From assembly GCA_029213065.1 (NCBI GenBank), contig JARGPH010000009.1, positions 43,610 through 107,609 on the forward strand: a stretch of 64,000 bases of DNA. Reading direction: 5' to 3'. This DNA is from Verrucomicrobiales bacterium (lineage in GTDB: Bacteria; Verrucomicrobiota; Verrucomicrobiia; Verrucomicrobiales; DEV007). The notes under the pieces are model-generated. The model was not told where the DNA came from. It made no database searches and was given only the letters and a program-made list of their open reading frames with translations. A program made the position numbers and the translations under genes. This document shows, one piece after another, positions 1-10,598 of this stretch; positions within the stretch are counted from its first letter, which is position 1; every line of letters starts with the position of its first letter.

Positions 1-1
1 C

Positions 2-925
2 CTCCGCGAGGAGCTCCTCGATGAAGCGCTGAAGCGGGTCGAGCCGATGAGGGCGAAGTTGTTCGCGCATCGTGAGGGGCGGGTTCATCCGCAGAAGGAT
101 GACAAGATTCTCACGGACTGGAACGGATTGATGATTTCCGCTTATGCGAGAGCAGCGCAGGCACTTGGAGATGAGAGATACGCGGCGATAGCAACGAAAG
201 CGGCGGATTTTGTTCTGGAGAAGCTTCGCACCGATGACGGTCGACTCGTGAAGCGTTATCGTCAGGGGGAGGCCGGGCTTGCTGCGCACCTCGAGGATTA
301 CGCGTTCATGATTTGGGGATTGCTGGATCTTTATGAAACGACTTTTGAGATTCGTTATCTGGAACAGGCAATCACCTTTCAGCAAATGCTCGATGAGCAT
401 TTCCGGGACGATGAGGCGGGCGGTTACTTCACCGTCGCGGACGATGGTGAGCAGCTCATCGTCCGCGCCAAAAAACTGTATGGCGGAGCGATCCCGTCGG
501 GGAATGCGGTTTCGATCGGTAATCTGGCGCGTCTCTATCGCATGACGGGGCGGCCCGAATACGGGCAGGGCGTCGACGAGCTGATCCGCGCTTTCTCAGG
601 CGAGATCGCCGAAAACGCTATGGTCTATCCCCTGGTGATGACGTGGCTGGATTTCCATCTCGAGCCGGGTCATGAGATCGTGATCAGCGCTCCGACTCTG
701 GAAGAGGCGAAGCCTATGATAGAGGCTTTGCATAAAGGTTTCCGTCCCGGACAGGTCGTGCTCGTTCGCACTGACGAGAATGCGGAGACGCTGGGACGCG
801 TCGCCGGTTTTACTGAAACGCAGGCGCCGATCGGAGGCAAGGCAACGGCCTATGTTTGCAGAAGCTTTGCCTGTAAGCTTCCGACGACTGACGTCGCCGA
901 AATGTTGAAATCGCTCTCAGAGTAG
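2..925 (+). CDS. YyaL/DUF255 family protein, C-terminal part (5' end outside window)
   Basis: The gene enters from the left edge; the frame is open from base 2 and only about the last 307 residues are visible. The conserved block with PQKDDKILTDWNGLMISAYA is the hallmark of the alpha/alpha-barrel half of YyaL (spermatogenesis-associated protein 20) proteins. These have an N-terminal thioredoxin-like domain, which would lie outside this window, and a C-terminal domain of the N-acylglucosamine epimerase/glycosidase fold. Their biochemical role is not settled. The stop codon is at 923-925, only 19 bp from the end of the convergent helicase gene. Family assignment is firm; function is not. Confidence 0.85.
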   Translation, partial: LREELLDEALKRVEPMRAKLFAHREGRVHPQKDDKILTDWNGLMISAYARAAQALGDERYAAIATKAADFVLEKLRTDDGRLVKRYRQGEAGLAAHLEDYAFMIWGLLDLYETTFEIRYLEQAITFQQMLDEHFRDDEAGGYFTVADDGEQLIVRAKKLYGGAIPSGNAVSIGNLARLYRMTGRPEYGQGVDELIRAFSGEIAENAMVYPLVMTWLDFHLEPGHEIVISAPTLEEAKPMIEALHKGFRPGQVVLVRTDENAETLGRVAGFTETQAPIGGKATAYVCRSFACKLPTTDVAEMLKSLSE

Positions 926-944
926 GGAGCGTCAGTTTGAGAAA

Positions 945-2996
<2,052 letters not shown>

Positions 2997-3132
2997 AATG
3001 ACAAAATGGTAGAAATGAACCACCTGTCATCAGATATAGGTAGGCGACACGGTGGACGCGCACTCTACCGCGAATCGGGTAAAGCGAAAGCAGAACCTTT
3101 TAGAAGCGATTGGAGACGAATTGCCGCGCGAC

Positions 3133-3657
3133 CTAGGACCGAATCTTATCGGCGCTGGTATCGAGGCGGTTCGGAGCGAGGGCCGACGCAGAACTGGAGC
3201 GACGATCGGGGCGGTTTCGCTTTGCTTTGAGAAGCGCTGCGATTTCCCGACGAAGGGTTCGGAGGTCGAATGGCTTCGTCATGAAGACGTCGCATCCTGC
3301 TGAGAGAGCGTCCCGGCGCATGTTGTCGTCCGCGTTGCCCGATGCTGCGAGGACAGGAATCGATTCGAGACCGTGTTCGGGAAGTTTGAGATGCTTCGCC
3401 ATCGTGATGCCATCCATAATCGGCATTTCGATATCCGTGATGATGAGATGCGGTCGAACTTCTCCGTTGATCAACAGTTCAAGCGCCTCTTCCCCGTTCG
3501 CGGCTTCGACCACTTCGTATCCAGCATTGGCCAGAATCTTGCGCAACAGCACCCTGTTGGGAAGCATGTCGTCGATCACAAGAATCGTGAAGCAGTTTGC
3601 GGGGGGCAGACTGATTGAGATTGAGTGGTGTTGGTGAGGGGTCATCCTTGAGTTCAT
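3133..3657 (-). CDS. single-domain response regulator (CheY-like receiver) with basic C-terminal tail
   Basis: A receiver domain fills about residues 24-142. The acidic pair is in VIDD (residues 29-30), the phospho-acceptor Asp is D75 in LIITDIEMPIMDG, the switch Ser is S106 in AASGNA, and the conserved Lys is K128 in MTKPFD. No DNA-binding or enzymatic output domain follows, only about 30 Arg/Ser-rich residues. The N-terminus carries a His/Ser stretch before the domain; a second Met at residue 5 is an alternative start. No histidine kinase is adjacent, so this is an orphan regulator whose partner is elsewhere. It is divergent from the operon that begins at 3994. Confidence 0.85.
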   Translation of the reverse strand: MNSRMTPHQHHSISISLPPANCFTILVIDDMLPNRVLLRKILANAGYEVVEAANGEEALELLINGEVRPHLIITDIEMPIMDGITMAKHLKLPEHGLESIPVLAASGNADDNMRRDALSAGCDVFMTKPFDLRTLRREIAALLKAKRNRPDRRSSSASALAPNRLDTSADKIRS

Positions 3658-3993
3658 TACACTATTGAACAGTTAATTAAGAAACACAAATGTTTAAGAT
3701 GTATGTAACAATTTGACGAATAATGTTCAAAATGAAGGCGATTATTTCGAAATAATCAGAATTTCCTTATGTTTTCAGGGTTTCGCGATTGAGTTCAGTT
3801 ACAATAGGGCGGGCGATTCCGCGGATTTTCGGGGGCAGCGCATTCGCGTGTGGGCCCTCTTTTCAGCCCGGTTCAGGAGTCTGCGGGGGGCGTTGCGATG
3901 ACTTGACGCGATGATCAATTCGTCGTTCATTTAAGCAGGGAATGGCGCCGAACTGATTTGGGGACATTCTTTGAGAACACAATCAGGCGAACC
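3658..3993. other. intergenic region between divergent genes
   Basis: About 336 bp separate the receiver gene (minus strand) from the DUF883-like gene (plus strand). The part from 3660 to about 3780 is AT-rich and probably holds the divergent promoters. Small open frames here (for example 3713-3901) lack family resemblance and a ribosome-binding site, so no gene is called. No RNA gene or strong hairpin was seen. Confidence 0.4.
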
Positions 3994-4392
3994 ATGACCG
4001 AGAAGAAATCAGCAAAGGAAGTGGAGGATGAAGTCGTTTCGGCGGACGAGGCGAAAAAGCACATCGAATCCAGTAAAGAACTGGCCGAAGAGGCGGCGCG
4101 TGAGTTGAGGCTCGCGGCAGCGGAAAAAGCGAGGGAGCTGCGGGAAGCGGCTCTGAAGGCGAAGGAGGAATATCAGAGTCTTGTCCGTGAGCATGCCGAG
4201 CATTTTCAGCATGAGGCGGTCGATAAGGCGAATCAGTATAAGGAGTTCGCTGAAGAGTCTTTTTCCGAGGCTCAGGAGCGAATCGGAGATTACCAACAGC
4301 AGGGCGAGGACTACGTGCGAGAGAATCCCCTCAAGGCGGTTCTCATTGCCCTCGGTGCCGGATTCATTCTTGCGAAGATTTTTCGCCACTGA
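3994..4392 (+). CDS. DUF883/YqjD-ElaB-like membrane-anchored protein
   Basis: Small protein of about 132 residues. Residues 1-105 are a highly charged Ala/Glu/Lys-rich coiled coil, followed by the C-terminal pattern RENPLKAVLIALGAGFILAK, a single hydrophobic anchor close to the C-terminus. This matches the YqjD/ElaB (DUF883) layout; the E. coli members are inner-membrane proteins reported to bind ribosomes in stationary phase. The ATG at 3994 is preferred over an upstream in-frame TTG at 3958 because AGGCG lies just before it. It is the first gene of a three-gene operon with the two membrane proteins that follow. Confidence 0.75.
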   Translation: MTEKKSAKEVEDEVVSADEAKKHIESSKELAEEAARELRLAAAEKARELREAALKAKEEYQSLVREHAEHFQHEAVDKANQYKEFAEESFSEAQERIGDYQQQGEDYVRENPLKAVLIALGAGFILAKIFRH

Positions 4393-4462
4393 TCTCACCG
4401 CGAGCTGCGCTTTTTCTAAAAGGAGGAGGCGTTGAGGTTTTCTTATCACTATTGCCTTTTAC

Positions 4463-4876
4463 ATGGATTCTCCTGATTCATCCCGCAGCTCAGCGAAGGG
4501 TGGACTGGGGGATGCGGTAATCGATGCTTTGATTGGTTCCGTGGACTGCTTTCACGCGCGCTTGAACCTGCTTCAGTTCGAGGCGAAGGAGGCGGGAACG
4601 GACCTCGTTGTCAGGCTGATCTGTTTTCTTGTCGCCGCGATATTCTGTGGTCTTGCCTATTTAATTACCCTCGTGGGTGGAATCGCGTGGGTTTCGATCA
4701 GTCAGGAATGGACCTGGTATAAGGTCACCTTGATTGTCGCGGGGATTCATTTGCTCCTCGCTGTGATACTGGTGGCCATCGGCAAACGCCGGTTCGGTCG
4801 AAAACCGTTTCGTGATTCGGTCGATGAATTCAAACGCGACCGTGAATGGCTCGAGGAGATGCGCCGCGAGAAATGA
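4463..4876 (+). CDS. phage holin-like/DUF1469 (YqjE-type) membrane protein
   Basis: A 137-residue protein with a soluble amphipathic N-terminal half (residues 10-48, HARLNLLQFEAKEAGTDL) and two hydrophobic helices at about 50-78 and 84-107, then a basic C-terminus. This is the architecture of the Actinobacterial Holin-X/DUF1469 family, which includes E. coli YqjE. Despite the name there is no phage context here. The start codon is ATG at 4463. Its last codons overlap the next gene in an ATGA junction at 4873-4876, so translation is probably coupled. Confidence 0.72.
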   Translation: MDSPDSSRSSAKGGLGDAVIDALIGSVDCFHARLNLLQFEAKEAGTDLVVRLICFLVAAIFCGLAYLITLVGGIAWVSISQEWTWYKVTLIVAGIHLLLAVILVAIGKRRFGRKPFRDSVDEFKRDREWLEEMRREK

Positions 4877-5262
4877 AAAATACCACGGAACGGGAACGAT
4901 TGCTGGCGGCGGTGAGCCACTCCCGTCGCGAGTTGCGTGACGGCTTGATGCAGACGCGCGAGGCGGCTGACTTCACGAGCCGGGCGAAGGCCTCCGTGCA
5001 GAAAAATCTTTTCTGGTGGATTGGCGGCGCTGTCATTGCCGGGATTTGTGTCGCCTCCGCCACCGGAAGTGACGGGAGCCCGAAGGACGCCGAGACAAAA
5101 AAACGACTCTCTGCCTCCCGGAAGAAATCCTTCCGGTCGATGCTCTCCAGGCTGGGGGGAGTCTTGATTTCGCTGTCGAGTCCTCTCCTGAAGGCTTTTC
5201 TCACGCGGGAAATTGCAGGAGCCTTGAGTAAAATCGGAAGGAATGAATCCGCCGACCTCTGA
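4873..5262 (+). CDS. small membrane protein, third gene of the yqjDE-like operon
   Basis: A 129-residue protein starting at the ATG of the ATGA overlap with the preceding gene; an upstream in-frame ATG at 4846 would overlap that gene by 31 bases and is less likely. Residues 1-38 are charged and helical (ERERLLAAVSHSRRELRDGL), one hydrophobic segment spans about 42-62 (FWWIGGAVIAGICVASA), and a second weak hydrophobic stretch lies near residues 92-110. Its position and general layout resemble YqjK, the third gene of E. coli yqjD-yqjE-yqjK, but sequence similarity is not obvious. Function unknown. Confidence 0.7.
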   Translation: MKNTTERERLLAAVSHSRRELRDGLMQTREAADFTSRAKASVQKNLFWWIGGAVIAGICVASATGSDGSPKDAETKKRLSASRKKSFRSMLSRLGGVLISLSSPLLKAFLTREIAGALSKIGRNESADL

Positions 5263-5313
5263 GAGAGGAAATGGAACCCCTCCGATGCGTCTGAAATGGC
5301 GGGGCGGGGAAGC

Positions 5314-6207
5314 TTAGAGAGCGGGCATCCCGGGAGGCCGCTCAGAGAGTGGTCGGAATTCAGTCTCTTCGTAAGGTGTTTGCATTTCCTCTTCGGTGAG
5401 TCCTCCCACGATGCTGACATCTCCGAAATCCGAGGTCTTCAGGGTGGGCCGGTTCGAGCCCTTTTCCCAGTAAGTGGCTTGCTTTACCGGTTTGCCGTCG
5501 ATGTTAATGACCGTGTATTTGTAGCGTTTCGGTCCCGACATGTGGAGGACGTGAAGCTGATTTTGCGTATCGATCGCGTAGGTGGGTTTGATCACCGTCA
5601 TGTAATCGCCAATGGTGAAGGTTGTGAAAACCATGCCCGAGTTGCTGTCCTTGAGTCTGAAGTAAAGCGCCTTTGCTCTCGCACCGTGGTAGTAAGTCAT
5701 CAGTGAATACTCGCGGGTGCTCCCGGCCTGGGGGTGCCCCTGGGGAACTCCGACGATTTGGTTCCACATCAGTTGTCCCTCAGTGACCTGAATCGTGACC
5801 GTCTTCGTCGTGAAAACCCGGTTGATCTGCGGGAAGGTCACGTTCGCTTTGACGCGGTAATTCCCCAGTGTCGCCATGGGATAGTAACGGTTGATCGTGA
5901 CCTTGTGCTTGTAGGTCTGGCCGGCGGAAAGCACGATTGGCTTTTCCTGAATCCGGTTCTGCGTGGGGGTGATGAGGTGCCCGCGGTTGTCTGTGACGGT
6001 GAAGTCGAGCCAGCTGAGTCCGCCGGCGGAGTCGCCGAAAATTAAATCCTTTCCGGCACGGTTTACGATCGTGAGTGTTCCCGTGATCGGCTCGTGAGAG
6101 AGGAACAGCGAGCGATCCATTTCAAGATCGAGGACAATCTGGGCTGAGGCTTCACGGGCGGAGAAAAGGACCAGAAGTCCGAAAAGAGCAAATAGAAGAC
6201 GTCTCAT
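5314..6207 (-). CDS. exported protein of unknown function
   Basis: A 297-residue protein with a clear signal peptide: MRRLL start, a Leu/Phe-rich core at about 5-18, and a probable cleavage site after EASA near residue 22. The mature part begins IVLDLEMDRSLFLSHEPITG and reads as beta-rich, like an immunoglobulin-type or intermolecular-adhesion domain (phrases such as GTLTIVNRAGKDL, NYRVKANVTFP). A short Pro-rich end follows. No enzyme motif was found. It converges with the membrane operon at 5262 and is divergent from the O-antigen-ligase-like gene at 6444. Probably periplasmic or surface-located. Confidence 0.75.
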   Translation of the reverse strand: MRRLLFALFGLLVLFSAREASAQIVLDLEMDRSLFLSHEPITGTLTIVNRAGKDLIFGDSAGGLSWLDFTVTDNRGHLITPTQNRIQEKPIVLSAGQTYKHKVTINRYYPMATLGNYRVKANVTFPQINRVFTTKTVTIQVTEGQLMWNQIVGVPQGHPQAGSTREYSLMTYYHGARAKALYFRLKDSNSGMVFTTFTIGDYMTVIKPTYAIDTQNQLHVLHMSGPKRYKYTVINIDGKPVKQATYWEKGSNRPTLKTSDFGDVSIVGGLTEEEMQTPYEETEFRPLSERPPGMPAL

Positions 6208-6443
6208 AAAAGGGGATCAACCAACCTGAGGGCGGGACCTCCGGATGCGTTGAAAGGGTTTGTGTTCGGGGAAGGTAACCTACTTTCCACAGATTATCCT
6301 GACTAAAAAGGGGGTGAAACTCAACCAACTTCTCGGGTTTAAACGGTAATGTCTGCCAGAATTGTTAGAAGAACTAAGTATTTAAGCAAAATAAGATTTT
6401 AGTTTTTCTAAAATTACGGCATAATTACCGCGTGACCTGTTAA

Positions 6444-8498
6444 ATGCAGAAATTGAACCTCAGTTGGCGCTTTTTTGTGGTGGTGATTTTTCTCGCCGGG
6501 TTCCTCGTGTCCAGTATCTTAGGCACATCCAGCTCGATGACTTTCGTCTGGCCCGGTTACATTGTGCTGGGGCTGGCAGGGGCGCTTTCGATCGGAATGT
6601 TGTTCAAAAAAGTCTCCTACACCCTCTCGCGGGCGACGGCGGTGGGCGTTTTTGCGGTGGTTGGCTACTTTATTATCCGGGCGGCGGATTCTCCGATCAG
6701 TTATTTTGCCCGTGAGGATGCGACTCTCCTCATTGCCGCCTTTCTTTGCTACGTCCTGTTTCTCTCGCTTTTCACTTCTGCGCATTCGAGGAACATTCTC
6801 ATTCTCACGCTTGCGTCCGTGGTGCTCGCCAATTTGGGAATGGCCTTGTACCAGAGCCTATTCAACTCCACTGCCTGGCTTTTGCCCGGATACGAGCGCA
6901 CTGAGCCGGACCGCGTGAGCGGGCTGTTCAACCACCCCGATCACTTTGCCGCCTTCATTGGCTCGCTCGCACCGATGTGGTTCGCGATCTCTCTCTACAG
7001 CAGAGGGCGAAAACGCGTCCGCCTCAGCTATCTGGCGCTGGGAGCCGTTTCTTTCATCGTTGTTGCCTTTTCCGGGTCCGGGCAAGCCGGAGTCGCCCTT
7101 TTCGCCGGATTGTTGATCCTCGGTTCGATGATGACTTTGATTGCCTGGAAGAAGACGAGGCCCGCGTTCCGTCGTCGTTTCTTTACCGCTGTTGGATGTT
7201 TTCTCCTCATAGGCACAGTCGTCACTGTCGCCGCGAATGGTCCGATCAAGCGTCAACTCTCCCGGAATCTTCTGACGAAGAGCGAGTCCGTGAGTCTTCC
7301 TCTGCTCTGGGACAGTGCGCTCAGTCAGATGGCAGAGTCGCCTATTCTCGGGACGGGGAGCCGAACCTCCTACTTTTACAGTCGCCTCTTTCGTTCCGAG
7401 TCGCTCGATCCCACCGTTAACGAGCAGGAATTCGCTCACAATGAGTTTCTTCAGGTCGCCGCTGATTACGGATTAATGGGATTTCTGATCCTCATGGGGT
7501 TCGTGGGGCTTCATGTCGCAAGTGGCTTCCGTTTTGCGAAGTCCTATTTCAGTTTCGGGGGGCTCCTTCCGAAGTCTGATCACCTTGCCTACGTCGTGGG
7601 AGGGCTCGCTGTCCTCGCCGGAATGGGGGTTGCCTCGTGTTTTGATTTTGTGATGCATCTGCCTGTTTTTGCGCTGACTGCGTCGGTTCTCATGGGGATT
7701 CTTGCCGTCCCCGATCCGATGGCTGCGGCTCTGGAAAAAAGCGACATGCCGACTCTTCCCGGTGGGAGCGTGCTCTTCGCCCACCGTTCCCTCGCCTGCG
7801 GTTGCGGTATTGCTTTTCTGATTTTCGGCATCTCATTCGCCCGCAGCGAGTATCACTACGAAATGGCACGGATCTCTTTTGAAGCGGACCGTCAGAATTT
7901 CAGGCAGTTTACCCATCTCCATAAGGCGCGTGAGTTGGATCCGCTGAATCCTTTTGCCTATATTCTCAGTGGGCACGCGCAGGTCGCCACGATCACATCG
8001 AATATGGCAACTCCGGAGAGAAAGCAGATTCTGGAAAAGGCGGATCATTACTTTTCACGCGCCCGTGACCTTTACCCTCAGGATATTTTCACAGCGGTGG
8101 GGCATGTTGCCGTGCTCGATGAGCTGGGGCAGAAGGACAGGGCCTTTCAGCGATTGGCGGACGCGCGCGAATGGGCTCCGTTGTATGGGAATCTCATGCT
8201 GGCAGAAGCCGAGCACTACCTGAGAAACGGCGAAGTGAATGCGGCGCAGATCGCCTATGCTTCAGCGATGGAGGCGAAGGCTTTCCGGGATGTTGAAGCA
8301 GCGAGGTCCGGCCTCGAAACCATTTCCGAATGGCGTCTCATTGCGGCAAGACGCGGCATCGACGTGCCGGAGCCTCCTGCGATTCTCGCGAGTAAATCAG
8401 GAACCGACGGAGAGCGCACCATTGAGCCTGCGAAGGTCGGTTCGCGTAACGTCGCCGGTGAAGACGGGAAACTGCTCTCTATTCCGGGGCCTGAATAG
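6444..8498 (+). CDS. O-antigen ligase/polymerase-like (Wzy_C) membrane protein with TPR-like C-terminus
   Basis: A 684-residue protein. The N-terminal ~460 residues contain about 10-12 hydrophobic segments. The Wzy_C signature region includes SGLFNHPDHFAAF and, after a long loop, FAHNEFLQVAADYGLMG, the family's HNxxLQ..xxxGxxG motif. The C-terminal ~200 residues are soluble, alpha-helical and repeat-like (AREL, LYPQDIFTAVGHVAVLDELG), resembling TPR repeats. Such proteins transfer or polymerise glycans on the periplasmic face of the inner membrane. No other polysaccharide genes flank it, so the substrate is unknown. Its last 20 bp overlap the end of the convergent metallo-hydrolase gene. Confidence 0.85.
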   Translation: MQKLNLSWRFFVVVIFLAGFLVSSILGTSSSMTFVWPGYIVLGLAGALSIGMLFKKVSYTLSRATAVGVFAVVGYFIIRAADSPISYFAREDATLLIAAFLCYVLFLSLFTSAHSRNILILTLASVVLANLGMALYQSLFNSTAWLLPGYERTEPDRVSGLFNHPDHFAAFIGSLAPMWFAISLYSRGRKRVRLSYLALGAVSFIVVAFSGSGQAGVALFAGLLILGSMMTLIAWKKTRPAFRRRFFTAVGCFLLIGTVVTVAANGPIKRQLSRNLLTKSESVSLPLLWDSALSQMAESPILGTGSRTSYFYSRLFRSESLDPTVNEQEFAHNEFLQVAADYGLMGFLILMGFVGLHVASGFRFAKSYFSFGGLLPKSDHLAYVVGGLAVLAGMGVASCFDFVMHLPVFALTASVLMGILAVPDPMAAALEKSDMPTLPGGSVLFAHRSLACGCGIAFLIFGISFARSEYHYEMARISFEADRQNFRQFTHLHKARELDPLNPFAYILSGHAQVATITSNMATPERKQILEKADHYFSRARDLYPQDIFTAVGHVAVLDELGQKDRAFQRLADAREWAPLYGNLMLAEAEHYLRNGEVNAAQIAYASAMEAKAFRDVEAARSGLETISEWRLIAARRGIDVPEPPAILASKSGTDGERTIEPAKVGSRNVAGEDGKLLSIPGPE

Positions 8499-9492
8499 AG
8501 GTCGCCTGATTGTCCGGCTTGGATGAGAGAATGACCTGTTCTCCCTCGTGAGGGGAAATGACCCGGTCATTCAGATCGTGTTCCTCAATCGCGCTGTGAA
8601 GGCGTTGCAACGGCTCGTGGCGATGCTCATTGCTGATCGGAAAGGTGGCGTGATGCATCGGAATCATCTTCGCCGCATTCAGATCAAAAAACGCCTGAAC
8701 CGCCTCCTCCGGGTTCATGTGGACTTCGCGACCGCTCGGGCAATCGTAGGCTCCGATGGGCAGGAGGGCGGTGTCGATGGAGTGCTTCTCCCCGATTTCC
8801 CGGAATCCGTCGAAATAGGCGGAGTCGCCTGAGTGGTATACGGTATGATCGGGAAGCTCGATGACGTATCCGCCGAAACCTTTGTGGGTATCGTGGATGT
8901 AGCGGGCTCCCCAGTGGTGAGCCGGTGTGAAATGGATCTTTGCCCCGCCAAATTCAAAAATTTCCCAATCCGTCATCTCGATGACCGATTTCGTTTTCAG
9001 CTTTTTCAAGACAGGGCCGACACCGTGAGGCACGAGAACGGTCTGCGAGCCGTCGACGATGCGTTTCAAGGTCATTCGGCAGAGGTGATCAAAATGCGCG
9101 TGCGTGATGAGAACGAGATCGATGTGGGGAAGATGCTCGATGTCGATTCCCGGGTCGCGGTGACGTTTGAGAGGGCCCACCCATTTGGCCCAGACCGGAT
9201 CAATGAGGACATTGAACCCGGCGGTGCGGACGAGAAAGCTGGCGTGGCCGATCCAGACCACCTCGACCTCGTGGCCCTCGAGAGCGCGGAATTCAGGAGG
9301 ATGCGGAGTTCCGGTTTCTTCCCGTCGTTGCATCAATGACGGGAGGAAACTACCGCTCAAATACTGGTAGTTGCGCTTTGCCCACCCGCGTTGCGGGAGA
9401 AGCCCGACCCGCCGCCCTTCGGTTTTCAACCGGGAGCTTTTTTTAGCAGGGGTCGATTCCGGGGGGAGGGGCGCAGAGTTTTGATTCGACAT
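8479..9492 (-). CDS. metallo-beta-lactamase-fold hydrolase (NAPE-PLD/RomA/UlaG-like)
   Basis: About 337 residues from the ATG at 9492 (MSNQNSAPLPPESTPAKKSS); an in-frame start at 9588 would add a 32-residue leader without family resemblance and would overlap the divergent gene. The metal-binding motif THAHFDH is followed by a distal His (PAHHWGARY), the Asp in YHSGDSAYFDGF and His in PMHHATF, a complete set for a dinuclear zinc site. The order and the GARYIHDTHKGFGGYVIE block match the NAPE-hydrolysing phospholipase D-like branch. The substrate in bacteria is not established; an envelope phospholipid role is possible. Confidence 0.85.
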   Translation of the reverse strand: MSNQNSAPLPPESTPAKKSSRLKTEGRRVGLLPQRGWAKRNYQYLSGSFLPSLMQRREETGTPHPPEFRALEGHEVEVVWIGHASFLVRTAGFNVLIDPVWAKWVGPLKRHRDPGIDIEHLPHIDLVLITHAHFDHLCRMTLKRIVDGSQTVLVPHGVGPVLKKLKTKSVIEMTDWEIFEFGGAKIHFTPAHHWGARYIHDTHKGFGGYVIELPDHTVYHSGDSAYFDGFREIGEKHSIDTALLPIGAYDCPSGREVHMNPEEAVQAFFDLNAAKMIPMHHATFPISNEHRHEPLQRLHSAIEEHDLNDRVISPHEGEQVILSSKPDNQATSIQAPE

Positions 9493-9601
9493 AAAGAGAT
9501 AAGGTCCGCCGGTACGATAAGCATTTGAATCGAGGCGATCAATGAGATAAAAATCCCTTTTCCGCGCCAGATTTAGTGGTTTGGTCAAAAGGCTTTACTT
9601 C

Positions 9602-10594
9602 ATGACCGTCACTGAAATTGAACAACACACGCGCGCCGCATTTCCCGAATGGAATGAGGCTGACCTACGATTCGACCTCATCGAGAAGGGCGGTTCGGGC
9701 CGCATTTTTGTGCGTGTGAGCGGTTTGCCTGAGGGCGGAGCCGTCATTGCCATGTTCTATCTCAATGACCGCGCTGATAATAAGCGCTTCGCTCCCGTAA
9801 CCGACTTTTTGAATCGTCACGAGATTCCGGCTCCAGAAGTGATCCGGAGGAACGATGAATTGAATCTCCTCTGGGTCGAGGATCTGGGTGAGATCGATTT
9901 AGGGACTCTCGAAGACTCTGATTGGGATGATGTCCGCGCTCCGGCCTACCGCGAGGCGCTCAAGGCGGTGTTTCGACTCCATTCGATTCTGGAGGCGGAG
10001 GCGCCGGAGGATCTGCCTGAACTGGAACCACCCTTTGATGACGCTCTCTATACCTGGGAGCAGGAGTATTTTCTCGAGCAGTATGTGGCGCGGTTTCTCT
10101 CGCCGGAAACAGCCTCCTCCCTTGCCGCTTCCCCGGAAATGAAGGCGCTGCGCGATGAGTTGGCGAAACTGCCGCGATCACTGCTGCACCGTGATTTCCA
10201 GAGCACGAATGTGATGATGCCCGGGGGGGAAGCGCATCTCATCGATTACCAGGGACTTCGATGGGGCGTGCCCGAGTATGATCTCGCCTCGATGGTTTAC
10301 GATCCCTATATCACCTTTTCCGAAACGGAGCGGGACGAGCTGGTCGATTATTACTTCTCTCTCAAAGAGGAAGCCGGACACGAAACGAGTCGTGAAGCTT
10401 TTCAGAAGCGGCTCAATCAGTGCGCGACGCAGCGGTTGATGCAGGCGATGGGGGCGTATGGCTTTCTCAGCGAGGTCAAAGGGAAGTCGGAATTCCTCCA
10501 GCATATTCCCGCGGCAGCGGCGCGATTGGTGGCTTTGTCAGAACAGGATGGCGGGCTTCCTCCGCTGAAGGAAGTGCTGCAGGGTGTCGCCTGA
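9602..10594 (+). CDS. APH-family phosphotransferase, AmgK-like
   Basis: A 330-residue kinase of the aminoglycoside phosphotransferase/choline kinase fold. The catalytic loop HRDFQSTNVMM and the metal-binding IDYQGLRWGVPEYDLAS are intact. The spacing and wording of these motifs resemble AmgK (N-acetylmuramate/N-acetylglucosamine 1-kinase), which supplies the anomeric phosphate in cell-wall sugar recycling, but no MurU-like nucleotidyltransferase is adjacent. The start at 9602 (ATGACCGTC) is preferred over 9581. It converges on recQ with a gap of 4 bp. The AmgK label is an inference; the kinase fold is certain. Confidence 0.82.
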   Translation: MTVTEIEQHTRAAFPEWNEADLRFDLIEKGGSGRIFVRVSGLPEGGAVIAMFYLNDRADNKRFAPVTDFLNRHEIPAPEVIRRNDELNLLWVEDLGEIDLGTLEDSDWDDVRAPAYREALKAVFRLHSILEAEAPEDLPELEPPFDDALYTWEQEYFLEQYVARFLSPETASSLAASPEMKALRDELAKLPRSLLHRDFQSTNVMMPGGEAHLIDYQGLRWGVPEYDLASMVYDPYITFSETERDELVDYYFSLKEEAGHETSREAFQKRLNQCATQRLMQAMGAYGFLSEVKGKSEFLQHIPAAAARLVALSEQDGGLPPLKEVLQGVA

Positions 10595-10598
10595 CTGG

